Assembly: GCA_028292565.1 (NCBI GenBank)
Contig: JAQGMD010000394.1
Coordinates: forward strand, 1-10,514
Length of the DNA: 10,514 bases
Reading direction: 5' to 3'
From: Burkholderia sp.
GTDB taxonomy: Bacteria > Pseudomonadota > Gammaproteobacteria > Burkholderiales > Burkholderiaceae
Shown in pieces: positions 1-6,635 of the stretch. Under the pieces are notes generated by a model, which had not been told where the DNA came from, searched no databases, and saw nothing but the letters and a program-made list of their open reading frames with translations. A program made the translations under genes and the position numbers. Position 1 is the stretch's first letter. Each line of letters begins with the position of its first letter.

Positions 1-255
1 GAATACCGGATGGAAGACGGCAAGCAGCAAATAACCGAACGCCAGCGCAAGGTCGCGCGGCAGGATGATGCGCGTTTTCCGGCGCTCGGGGAATACATGA
101 AATCGATCGGCCTGGAATCCAAACCCCAGGAGGTGTCGAAGAATGAGGCGGTGGTCGAGGTGTCCAAACCCGGGACACGCGGGCTAGCGACTTATCACTT
201 CTCGCTGGCGCGGGGCTGCTGGTTTTTGCGCGAAGTGCAGAACCATTCTCTCTGA
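1..255 (+). CDS. Unrecognised protein, C-terminal part (cut by window edge)
   Basis: The reading frame is open from the first base (Glu-Tyr-Arg before the first Met at base 10) to a TGA at 253-255, so this is probably the 3' end of a longer gene. The Met at 10 has no visible ribosome binding site within the window. About 84 residues are visible. The first third is charged and rich in Gln, Arg and Lys. The last third alternates hydrophobic and polar residues and ends in Gly-Cys-Trp-Phe-Leu-Arg-Glu-Val, like the last strands of a small beta-sheet fold. I do not recognise the family. The ferredoxin gene starts 52 bases downstream on the same strand, so the two could be co-transcribed, but nothing proves a functional link. 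Confidence 0.55.
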   Translation, partial: EYRMEDGKQQITERQRKVARQDDARFPALGEYMKSIGLESKPQEVSKNEAVVEVSKPGTRGLATYHFSLARGCWFLREVQNHSL

Positions 256-307
256 AGCATTTATCGGCTAAGCTGTTGGCGTTCGTCGATTCCCAGAGAG
301 TGCAAGC

Positions 308-610
308 ATGGCCGATGTGACCGGCTGTTTTTCCGTCGCCGTTGAACCCGGCGCGCACCAGTTTCAAGCCGCCGGCGACAGTTCATTGCTGGAGTCAGCC
401 AGGCTTTCCAATATCATCCTCCCCAGTTCATGCAGAAACGGCACATGCCGTGAATGCATGTGCCGTATGGTCAGCGGACGTGTGAAGTACAAGATCGAGT
501 GGCCGGGGCTCAGCGCGGAAGAAAAGGCGGACGGTTATATCCTGCCTTGTGTCGCGCTGCCGGAATCCGATCTTGTCATCAACGCGCCCCGGGCATTGAA
601 AACAGAGTAA
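308..610 (+). CDS. Stand-alone plant-type [2Fe-2S] ferredoxin
   Basis: A 100-residue soluble electron carrier with the plant/cyanobacterial-type [2Fe-2S] signature: Cys42-x4-Cys47-x2-Cys50 (in the stretch SCRNGTCREC) and the fourth ligand Cys81 in LPCVA. The protein is one beta-grasp ferredoxin domain with no reductase or oxygenase domain attached and no signal peptide, so it should act in the cytoplasm, passing single electrons between a reductase and an oxidoreductase. Two further cysteines (7 and 52) are not expected ligands. A purine-rich AGAGAG lies about 7 bases before the ATG. The gene converges on the chemotaxis receptor gene, with only 4 bases between the two stop codons. No partner reductase or oxygenase is in the window, so its redox partner is unknown. 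The family call is firm; the role is not. Confidence 0.9.
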   Translation: MADVTGCFSVAVEPGAHQFQAAGDSSLLESARLSNIILPSSCRNGTCRECMCRMVSGRVKYKIEWPGLSAEEKADGYILPCVALPESDLVINAPRALKTE

Positions 611-614
611 CCGC

Positions 615-2201
615 TCAGCGGAGCATTTTCGGCTCTGCACGGGCGGTCTGCAATGAATGCCCTGCGTCCTGGAGCTTGAACACAGCAACCGCCTGCGCCA
701 GCGCGTTTGCCTGTTCCCGCATGCTCTCTGCTGAGGCGGCGGCCTCCTCGACCAGTCCGGCGTTCTGCTGGGTCATTTCATCCATCTGTGAAATCGCGCT
801 GCCGACGTTGCGTATCCCGGCGGTCTGCTCATCGCTGGCCGACGTGATTTCGTTCATGATAGCGGCAACCTGCCTGACCGACGTGACGAGGCCGCTCATG
901 GTGGAGCCGGCCTGATCAACCAGTTTGCTGCCCGCGTCCACTTTGTTCACTGAATCGTCGATCAGCGCCTTGATTTCTTTGGCTGCGCTGGCCGAGCGCT
1001 GCGCCAGGTTCCTCACCTCGGCAGCGACAACTGCGAAGCCGCGGCCCTGCTCACCGGCGCGCGCCGCTTCCACTGCAGCATTCAGCGCAAGGATATTGGT
1101 TTGAAACGCTATGCCGTCGATCACGCTGATGATGTCGACGATCTTGCGCGAGCTAGCCTTGATGGCTGCCATCGTGCCGACCACTTCGCCGACTACCTCG
1201 CCGCCCCGTGATGCGACCTCCGAAGCCGATACGGCAAGCTGGTTCGCCTGATGGGCATTGGTAGCGTTGTGTTCCACTGTCGACGTCAGTTCTTCCATGG
1301 AGGAAGCGGTCTCTTCCAGTGCGCTGGCTTGCGCTTCGGTGCGCGCCGAAAGGTCTGCGTTACCGGCGGCGATCTCACGGGAAGCGGTATCGATGGCCTG
1401 GGTCCCGGTACGCACGTTTCCTACGATGTTTGCGAGACTGTCGTTCATCTGGCCGAGCGCATCGAGCAACTGACCGATCTCGTCCTTGCCGGCATGGGTG
1501 ATTTGCGAGGTAAGGTCTCCGGTGGCAACGGAGCGCGCAACCGCTACCGCCTGATTGAGCGGCCCGGTAATGCTTCGGGTGATGAGCCACGAAAAAGCCG
1601 CGCCAATCCCTACTGCAAGGGCGCCTATGGAGAATAGCAGAATCGTCAGTTGACGATCCGCAGCCACGGAATCACTCAGCAATCCGTGCGCCGCCGCTTG
1701 TTCGAGCGCTACCAGCTTGTCTATCTCGGCAACCGCTTTCAGGTTGAATGGATCGATGAACCGGGTAATCAGCGACGCGGCACCTTCACTGTTCAGGGAC
1801 TCCGCCTGCGCGAGGGCCAGTTTGTAACTGCGTTCAACCTCTTTGTCGAGCTTTGCGAGTTCATCAAGGAACTTCCGCTCGGCGTCGTTGAGCTTCAGCT
1901 GCGTTAATTTTTGTCGCGCCTCGGCATAACGCTTGTTCTGGGCTTCCACTCGCAGCTTTTGGGCCTCCACGGAATTGACATCCAGCATATTCCGCATCGC
2001 GATGCCGCTTTCGAGCAGCGCACTCTTCATCGTCGCCACCAGCTCGCCTTTGGCGTTGGTGAGCTCCAATCCTTGTAGCAGTTTTGTCTTGTTCTGTGAG
2101 TTAAGTAATGAGGTGACGATCACCACCAGCGTGAGTATCGCCAGAATGCTGGCGAACCCCACGCCCAATCGCGCCCCAATACGCAAATTACCCAGTTTCA
2201 T
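615..2201 (-). CDS. Methyl-accepting chemotaxis protein (four-helix-bundle sensor type)
   Basis: A 528-residue transmembrane chemoreceptor that should signal to CheA/CheW. In order: membrane segment about 12-33; periplasmic helical sensor about 34-184, charged and coiled, consistent with a four-helix-bundle ligand-binding domain; second membrane segment about 185-208; HAMP linker about 208-260; long coiled-coil signalling domain to about 505. The highly conserved hairpin tip is intact (361-404, with [10 protein letters not shown] at 383-392). Glu/Gln pairs near 291-310 and 484-497 fit methylation regions. The C-terminal NWETF-type pentapeptide that tethers CheR in some receptors is absent; the tail ends in EPKMLR. 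The start is supported by AAGGGGA about 5 bases upstream. A flagellar sigma-28-like promoter precedes it. The ligand cannot be predicted. The neighbouring catabolic cluster makes a linked attractant possible, but that is inference. Confidence 0.95.
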   Translation of the reverse strand: MKLGNLRIGARLGVGFASILAILTLVVIVTSLLNSQNKTKLLQGLELTNAKGELVATMKSALLESGIAMRNMLDVNSVEAQKLRVEAQNKRYAEARQKLTQLKLNDAERKFLDELAKLDKEVERSYKLALAQAESLNSEGAASLITRFIDPFNLKAVAEIDKLVALEQAAAHGLLSDSVAADRQLTILLFSIGALAVGIGAAFSWLITRSITGPLNQAVAVARSVATGDLTSQITHAGKDEIGQLLDALGQMNDSLANIVGNVRTGTQAIDTASREIAAGNADLSARTEAQASALEETASSMEELTSTVEHNATNAHQANQLAVSASEVASRGGEVVGEVVGTMAAIKASSRKIVDIISVIDGIAFQTNILALNAAVEAARAGEQGRGFAVVAAEVRNLAQRSASAAKEIKALIDDSVNKVDAGSKLVDQAGSTMSGLVTSVRQVAAIMNEITSASDEQTAGIRNVGSAISQMDEMTQQNAGLVEEAAASAESMREQANALAQAVAVFKLQDAGHSLQTARAEPKMLR

Positions 2202-2247
2202 TGCCGTCCCCTTGTCCGTTTGATCGTTTTAGATGCAACTATCTCGG

Positions 2248-2274
2248 GTTACGGCAGTAAAGCGGGTTTATTTA
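2248..2274 (-). promoter_or_regulatory. Candidate sigma-28 (FliA) promoter for the chemoreceptor gene
   Basis: On the minus strand TAAATAAA (bases 2267-2274) and GCCGTAAC (2248-2255) are separated by exactly 11 bases. The enterobacterial FliA consensus is TAAAGTTT-N11-GCCGATAA; here TAAA and GCCG match exactly with the right spacing, while the distal parts of each box diverge. Transcription would start near 2240, giving a leader of about 40 bases. Chemoreceptor genes are classic FliA targets, which raises the plausibility. This was found by eye and not scored against background. Confidence 0.45.
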
Positions 2275-2321
2275 GGGTTGGTTACTTAAAATTTAATTGC
2301 AGCTCGTAGGGCACGTATGTT

Positions 2322-3269
2322 TTACCCTTGCGCCGGCTCGCCCGCACGTTCCAGCGCCACATCATGCGCCAGCAACGCGCGGGTAACGGGAAGGAGGCGG
2401 GCACGGACCGATTCATCGACACCTTCGAGCATAGGCAGCATCGGTCCCATGTCCGCTACGCCGGAAACCGTGACGGCATCGTGCAGCACCCGGATGGGAT
2501 TGACTTCATCGCGGCAGTCTTCCAGCGGCATATAGGCGGCCCGTATCTTTTCCGCATCGTCGTAGCGTTTCTGCTGCAATAGCCGCAACAGTTGCATCGA
2601 GCCGCGCGGACCGATGCATACCGAACCGGAGGTAAAGCTCGTCAGTCCGTAGTCGCGCATGTGCGCAATCGCCGGGCGCTCGCCGATTCCACTCACCATA
2701 ATGTCGGTACCGATCGCCGCAGTCAGCGAGCGTAGGTAGGTGTCGTTCGACCAGTCCTTGCGTACCACCGCATACTTGACCGATACCACGCGGCCTTCTT
2801 CGACAAGCGCGGCCAGCGTTTGCGGCGCGATGTAATTGTCCGACTTGATGTAGATGACCGCCGCTTTTCCCAGCGCGTCGGTAAAACGCCTGATACCGGT
2901 CGCCAGGCCGCCATCGGTAAAGGGGAACGTCATTGGCAACATCATCGCGGTCGGAAACGCGCGCGTGCGCAGGATCGCCGCTTGGTCGATAGCCTTGCCG
3001 TAATCGGGGCCGACCGAGGGCAATACCCAGGTATCGTCTCCGGCCGCCTCTGCGAGAAAGTCCACAATGCCGGCATATTCGCTCACGCCCACATGGTAGA
3101 AGTTGGCATTTCCACCATACATCAGGGTCCTGACTCCTCCGTCTTCCAGATGACGAATCAAGGCTAGGTTGGCGGATTGATTCAGCGTGAGATCGGCATT
3201 GCGCGCCAATGGCGGCACGGCGATCACGGAACGGGCGAGGTCTGGGGTGGTGACGGTGGATGTTTTCAT
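2322..3269 (-). CDS. DapA/DHDPS-superfamily lyase, unusual subgroup
   Basis: A 315-residue protein of the dihydrodipicolinate synthase / N-acetylneuraminate lyase superfamily, class I TIM-barrel enzymes that form a Schiff base with a 2-oxoacid. The likely Schiff-base lysine is Lys165 (VVSVKYAVV), and Tyr140 (AVIYIKSDN) sits where the catalytic Tyr is expected, 25 residues earlier (28 in E. coli DapA). The usual Gly-Thr-Thr/Ser-Gly-Glu loop is replaced by YGGNANFYH (51-59), and the usual Tyr-Asn-x-Pro by Tyr-Ile-Lys-Ser, so it is not a biosynthetic DapA. It does not obviously resemble the known 5-dehydro-4-deoxyglucarate dehydratase or L-2-keto-3-deoxyarabonate dehydratase sequences either. 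It is last in a leftward operon, 21 bases after the FAD dehydrogenase gene, with a weak GGAA ribosome binding site. It could be an aldolase or a (decarboxylating) dehydratase acting on a 2-keto-3-deoxy acid; the substrate is unknown. Confidence 0.85.
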   Translation of the reverse strand: MKTSTVTTPDLARSVIAVPPLARNADLTLNQSANLALIRHLEDGGVRTLMYGGNANFYHVGVSEYAGIVDFLAEAAGDDTWVLPSVGPDYGKAIDQAAILRTRAFPTAMMLPMTFPFTDGGLATGIRRFTDALGKAAVIYIKSDNYIAPQTLAALVEEGRVVSVKYAVVRKDWSNDTYLRSLTAAIGTDIMVSGIGERPAIAHMRDYGLTSFTSGSVCIGPRGSMQLLRLLQQKRYDDAEKIRAAYMPLEDCRDEVNPIRVLHDAVTVSGVADMGPMLPMLEGVDESVRARLLPVTRALLAHDVALERAGEPAQG

Positions 3270-3290
3270 TGAATTTCCGTAGATACCAGA

Positions 3291-4700
3291 TTATGCAGAA
3301 GGGATGACCCGACCCGGATTCATGAGCCCTTGCGGATCCAGCGCTTCCTTGACGCGCGCCATCAGGCGCATCTCAATCGCCGACTTGTAGCGTGTGTTTT
3401 CGTCAACTTTGAGTTGGCCTATGCCGTGCTCCGCCGAAATCGATCCGCCGGCGCGTTGCACCGCTTCATACACAAGCGCATTAATCGCCTGTTCCTGTTG
3501 CCGGAAAGCGGGGCCGCTCATGCCTTCGCGTGCGCTGACGTTGTAATGCAAATTGCCGTCCCCGACATGGCCGAACACCACCACGCGGATATTGGAGTAG
3601 GCCTGCTCCAGCTGCGCATTGGTGTCGACTATAAAATCGCTGATGGCCGAAATCGGCACCGAGATATCGTGTTTGATGCTGTCGCCTTCGAGCGCCTGCG
3701 ATTCTGTAAGGTGATGCCGGATAGTCCAGAACGATTCCGAATGCGCGAGTGATGTGGCAATCGCCGCATCGGTGATGATGCCCGCATCGAATGCTTCTTC
3801 CATCAGCCGGCCAAACATTTCCTTCGCATGTTCCTCGCTGTGCGGATCGCTGCTTTCAAGCAGCACGTAATAGGCGCTGGGCTGATCGAACGGCTTGCGG
3901 CTTGCGGGAAAATGCTTTACCACGAGAGACAGGCAAATATCGCTCAGCAGTTCGAATGCCGTCAGCGAAGCGGACAGCCGCATTTGAGCCAGCTCCAACA
4001 GGCGTAGCGCTGCATGTGGACTGGCGACGGCAGCGATCGCCGTCATCTTCGCCGCCGGCAGCGGAAAGAGTTTCAGCGTCGCCGCGGTGATCACGCCGAG
4101 TGTCCCTTCGGCGCCGATAAACATCTGCTTCAGGTCGTAACCGGTGTTGTCCTTGCGCAGGCCGCGCAGGCCGTTCCAGATTTCGCCGTCAGCGGTCACA
4201 ACTTCCAGGCCCAGGCAGAGTTCGCGCGCATTACCGTATCGAAGCACCTGGACGCCGCCCGCATTGCTGGAAAGATTGCCGCCGATGGTGCAACTACCTT
4301 CCGCACCCAAGCTCAATGGAAACAACCGGCCGACGCGTTCTGCGGCAGCCTGCACATCGGCGAGAACGCAGCCTGCTTCGACGGTGAGTGTGTTGTTAAT
4401 GACATCGGTCGCGCGTATCTTGTTCAGGCGCTTGAGCGACAGCACCAATGCACGTCCTTCCGCATCCGGCACGGAGCCGCCGACCATGCCGGTGTTGCCG
4501 CCTTGCGGCACGATCGGCACGCGGTTCTCGGCGCACCATCGCACTACAGCAGCAACATCCTCAGTGCTGTCCGGCTGCGCTACTGCCAACGCCTTGCCGG
4601 TCCACTTCTTGCGCCAATCAGTGAGGAAGGGCGCGGCGTCGGCCGCGTCGGTCAGCAGTTGTCCGGCAAAGCGGCTGCGCAAATTTTCCAGTGACATCAT
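3291..4700 (-). CDS. FAD-linked D-2-hydroxyacid dehydrogenase (GlcD / D-2-hydroxyglutarate dehydrogenase family)
   Basis: A flavoprotein of the vanillyl-alcohol-oxidase/PCMH fold that should oxidise a D-2-hydroxyacid to a 2-oxoacid. Numbering is from the ATG ending at 4700 (469 residues). FAD-domain motifs are PQGGNTG (65-71), EGSCTIGGNLSSNAGG (134-149) and KDNTGYDLKQMFIGAEGTLG (183-202). The C-terminal domain has GHVGDGNLHYN (377-387), SAEHGIG (422-428) and the closing LMNPGRV. Residues matching the human D-2-hydroxyglutarate dehydrogenase active site are in place and similarly spaced: Arg328, Thr332, Lys343, His378, His385, Asn387, Glu424, His425. D-lactate or glycolate remain possible substrates. 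An ATG ending at 4706 is in frame, but GAGG would be only one base from it and lies 7 bases from the ATG at 4700, so I prefer the latter. It follows the Bug gene almost directly. Confidence 0.92.
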   Translation of the reverse strand: MMSLENLRSRFAGQLLTDAADAAPFLTDWRKKWTGKALAVAQPDSTEDVAAVVRWCAENRVPIVPQGGNTGMVGGSVPDAEGRALVLSLKRLNKIRATDVINNTLTVEAGCVLADVQAAAERVGRLFPLSLGAEGSCTIGGNLSSNAGGVQVLRYGNARELCLGLEVVTADGEIWNGLRGLRKDNTGYDLKQMFIGAEGTLGVITAATLKLFPLPAAKMTAIAAVASPHAALRLLELAQMRLSASLTAFELLSDICLSLVVKHFPASRKPFDQPSAYYVLLESSDPHSEEHAKEMFGRLMEEAFDAGIITDAAIATSLAHSESFWTIRHHLTESQALEGDSIKHDISVPISAISDFIVDTNAQLEQAYSNIRVVVFGHVGDGNLHYNVSAREGMSGPAFRQQEQAINALVYEAVQRAGGSISAEHGIGQLKVDENTRYKSAIEMRLMARVKEALDPQGLMNPGRVIPSA

Positions 4701-4709
4701 CGGCATGCC

Positions 4710-5687
4710 TCACTCAATCTTGATGTTGGCAGTCTTGATCAACTGCGCCCACTTGGCCACTTCTTCCTTCTGGAACGCGGCGAGTTCGGCCGGTCCCGCG
4801 CCCGAGGGCTCTACACCCAAGGTGGAAAGACGCGCCTTGATGTCCGGCTCCTGGATGATCTTGGCGATTTCCGTGGAAAGTCGTTGAACTACTGGCTGCG
4901 GTGTACCGGCGGGCGCAAACACTGCTTGCCACGACACGATCTCGTAGCCGGGGAGTGACTCTGCAACCGTCGGCACGTCCGGCATTCCGCTATAGCGCTT
5001 GCCCGAGGTGACTGCCAATGCACGCAGCTTGCCCGATTGGACCAGCGGTATGGCAGCCACCGCGTTTTCGAATACCAGGGTCACCTGCTCGCCCATCAGT
5101 CCCTGCATCGCCGGTGCGCTGCCTTTGTACGGAACGTGCAGCATGTTGACGCCGGCAAGCGATTTGAACAGTTCGCCCGACAGGTGTTGCGAGGTGCCAT
5201 TGCCCGACGAGCCGAATGCAATCGATTCCGGTTTTGCCCTGGCTGCGGCAATCAGGTCCTGCACAGTTTTATAAGGGCTGCTGGCGTTGACCACCAAGAC
5301 GTTCGGCAGCATGCCGATCAGTGTGATCGGCTGGAAGTGTTTGATCGGGTCATACGGCATCTTCGAATAGAGGCTCGTATTGATTGCATGGGAACTGATG
5401 GTCCCGCCCAGTATGGTGTGGCCGTCCGGTGCTGCTTTGGCCACGAAGTCGGAGCCGATATTGCCGCCGGCGCCGGGTTTGTTTTCGATGAGCACAGTCG
5501 TTCCGAGCGCCGGACCGAGCTTCTGCGCAATCAGCCGTCCCAGGATGTCGGTAGTGCCGCCTGCCGCAAAGGGAACGATGTAGTTGATCTGTTTGCCGGG
5601 CCATTTCTCTTGCGCCAGCGAGGGGGAAACGCTCGCAGCGAGCGCGGTGAAGCATGAGAACGCGATGAGGTACTTGCGAAGTGCCAT
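4710..5687 (-). CDS. Bug/TctC-family periplasmic solute-binding protein
   Basis: A 325-residue extracytoplasmic binding protein of the Bug (TctC) family, which in tripartite tricarboxylate transporters captures carboxylates or similar small solutes for a TctA/TctB membrane pair. A Sec signal peptide is clear: Arg4-Lys5, hydrophobic core about 6-20, probable cleavage after Ala25 (SLA/QE). Family motifs are present: YIVPFAAGGTTDILGR (36-51), ENKPGAGGNIGSDFVAKAAPDGHT (68-91), and HVPYKGSAPAMQGLMGEQV (184-202). Length is normal for the family. AGGAGA about 5 bases before the ATG is a strong ribosome binding site. It is the first gene of the leftward operon. No tctA or tctB is adjacent, which is common for Bug proteins in Burkholderiales; it may use a distant transporter. 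Its ligand is probably the substrate of the surrounding catabolic genes. Confidence 0.95.
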   Translation of the reverse strand: MALRKYLIAFSCFTALAASVSPSLAQEKWPGKQINYIVPFAAGGTTDILGRLIAQKLGPALGTTVLIENKPGAGGNIGSDFVAKAAPDGHTILGGTISSHAINTSLYSKMPYDPIKHFQPITLIGMLPNVLVVNASSPYKTVQDLIAAARAKPESIAFGSSGNGTSQHLSGELFKSLAGVNMLHVPYKGSAPAMQGLMGEQVTLVFENAVAAIPLVQSGKLRALAVTSGKRYSGMPDVPTVAESLPGYEIVSWQAVFAPAGTPQPVVQRLSTEIAKIIQEPDIKARLSTLGVEPSGAGPAELAAFQKEEVAKWAQLIKTANIKIE

Positions 5688-5737
5688 GTTGTCTCCTGTC
5701 TTATGGTTGGTCAGGTCTGCGCCTGCGATTTATGCCG

Positions 5738-5750
5738 CTTTATGATACAA
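5738..5750 (-). promoter_or_regulatory. Candidate operator over the leftward -10 box
   Basis: The minus strand reads TTGTATCATAAAG, close to the dyad TTGTATCATACAA with two changes in the second arm. It covers the predicted -10 of the Bug promoter. The half-site TTGT and flanking C are shared with the site at 5779-5789, in opposite orientation. TTGT...ACAA dyads are typical of many GntR/FCD-type regulators, but no regulator gene is present here to assign it. Confidence 0.3.
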
Positions 5751-5770
5751 GATGCCTGAAATTATGAAAA
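5742..5770 (-). promoter_or_regulatory. Candidate sigma-70 promoter of the leftward operon
   Basis: On the minus strand TTTTCA (5765-5770) is followed after 17 bases by TATCAT (5742-5747), matching the -35 consensus at 4 of 6 and the -10 consensus at 5 of 6 positions. Initiation would fall near 5735, about 48 bases before the Bug start codon. The -10 box lies inside a TTGT-containing candidate operator. Confidence 0.4.
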
Positions 5771-5790
5771 ATGTACACTTGTCTTACAAT
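5762..5790 (+). promoter_or_regulatory. Candidate sigma-70 promoter of the aldolase/dehydrogenase operon
   Basis: TACAAT (5785-5790) matches the -10 consensus at 5 of 6 positions. Seventeen bases upstream, TTATGA (5762-5767) is a poor -35 box (3 of 6), as expected for a promoter needing activation or simply weak. Initiation would be near 5797, about 34 bases before the aldolase ATG. Confidence 0.3.
5779..5789. promoter_or_regulatory. Candidate operator: perfect dyad TTGT-CTT-ACAA
   Basis: An 11-base perfect inverted repeat (4-base arms, 3-base centre) overlaps the predicted -10 box TACAAT of the rightward promoter. A repressor bound here would block RNA polymerase. It is short enough to occur by chance; its placement and its resemblance to the site at 5738-5750 are the reasons to list it. 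Confidence 0.35.
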
Positions 5791-5830
5791 ATGGACTTTA
5801 ACGGATAACAAGACCCGAAGGGACGTAGCG

Positions 5831-6616
5831 ATGAACACACCATATTCCCGTCTGCCGAACATCTTCCGCAGTCGCGTACGTGCCGATGAAACGGTGATCG
5901 GATGCTGGCTTTCGCTCGGCAGCAATATCGCCAGTGAAGTCATCGGTTATGCTGATTTCGATTGGTTGCTACTCGACGCCGAGCACTCGCCTAACGATAT
6001 CCATACCCTCATCAGCCAATTACAGGCGCTCAAGGACAGCAAGAGCGCACCAGTAGTACGGCCCGCATGGAACGATCCGGTGCAGATCAAGCGTCTGCTT
6101 GATATCGGCTTTTACAACTTCCTCATCCCGTTCGTTGAGACAGCGGAACAGGCGCAGGCCGCAGTCGCCGCGACGCGCTATCCGCCGCAAGGCATACGTG
6201 GAGTATCGGTTGCACAGCGCAGCAACCGTTACGGCTACGAGCAGGATTATTTTTCGCGGATCAACGACAATATCTGCGTAATGGTGCAAATCGAAAACCG
6301 AAAAGGCGTAGATGCGTGTGCTGACATAGCCGCGGTCGACGGCGTTGATTGCCTGTTTATCGGTCCATCGGATCTGTCAGCGGCGCTGGGCCATTTCGGC
6401 CAGCCGCAACATGCGGAAGTGCAGGAAGCAATACGATTCATCACGGAGAGCGCGAAGTCGAAGGGCAAGGCGGTTGGGATCCTCGCGCCGGTCGAAGCTG
6501 ATGCGCAGCGCTATCTTGCGATGGGCATCAATGTGACCGCCGTGGGCAGCGACGTCGGGATGTTGAAAAATACGAGCAGCACTCTATGCGCGCATTTCAA
6601 GGCGCGCCAGGGTTAA
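5831..6616 (+). CDS. garL: Class II HpcH/HpaI-family aldolase, 2-dehydro-3-deoxyglucarate aldolase (GarL-like)
   Basis: A 261-residue metal-dependent pyruvate aldolase. E. coli GarL cleaves 5-keto-4-deoxy- or 2-keto-3-deoxy-glucarate to pyruvate and tartronate semialdehyde, and this protein resembles it along its whole length as I recall that sequence. Shared blocks include FDWLLLDAEHSPND (43-56), IKRLLDIGFYNFLIPFVET (86-104), TRYPPQGIRGVSV (115-127), IGPSDLSAALGH (177-188) and GILAPVEADAQRYL (216-229). Catalytic residues by alignment are Arg77, His52 and metal ligands Glu155 and Asp181, each two residues later than in GarL. An in-frame ATG at 5771 would place the promoter and operator inside the gene. 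The ATG at 5831 has AAGGGA about 7 bases upstream and gives the family length. Related aldolases use other 2-keto-3-deoxy acids, so the natural substrate may not be a glucarate derivative. The aldehyde dehydrogenase gene follows after 19 bases. Confidence 0.9.
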   Translation: MNTPYSRLPNIFRSRVRADETVIGCWLSLGSNIASEVIGYADFDWLLLDAEHSPNDIHTLISQLQALKDSKSAPVVRPAWNDPVQIKRLLDIGFYNFLIPFVETAEQAQAAVAATRYPPQGIRGVSVAQRSNRYGYEQDYFSRINDNICVMVQIENRKGVDACADIAAVDGVDCLFIGPSDLSAALGHFGQPQHAEVQEAIRFITESAKSKGKAVGILAPVEADAQRYLAMGINVTAVGSDVGMLKNTSSTLCAHFKARQG

Positions 6617-6635
6617 CTTAAAAAGAGAAGAGACC

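Noticed and set aside
454..915. Plus-strand frame of 153 codons across the ferredoxin and chemoreceptor 3' ends
   Set aside because: It overlaps both real genes out of frame and its product has no recognisable features.
2275..2321. Possible terminator after the leftward catabolic operon (TTAAAATTTAA repeat)
   Set aside because: The repeat is short, imperfect and AT-only, with no stable stem followed by a T-run on the minus strand.
4014..4887. Long plus-strand frames opposite the FAD dehydrogenase and Bug genes
   Set aside because: They are complementary-strand shadows of genes with complete family motifs, with low-complexity Arg/Ala/Ser-rich products.
5771..5830. 20-codon N-terminal extension of the GarL-like aldolase from the ATG at 5771
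   Set aside because: The extension lacks a ribosome binding site, contains the candidate operator and -10 box, and has no counterpart in GarL as recalled; the ATG at 5831 has a good ribosome binding site.
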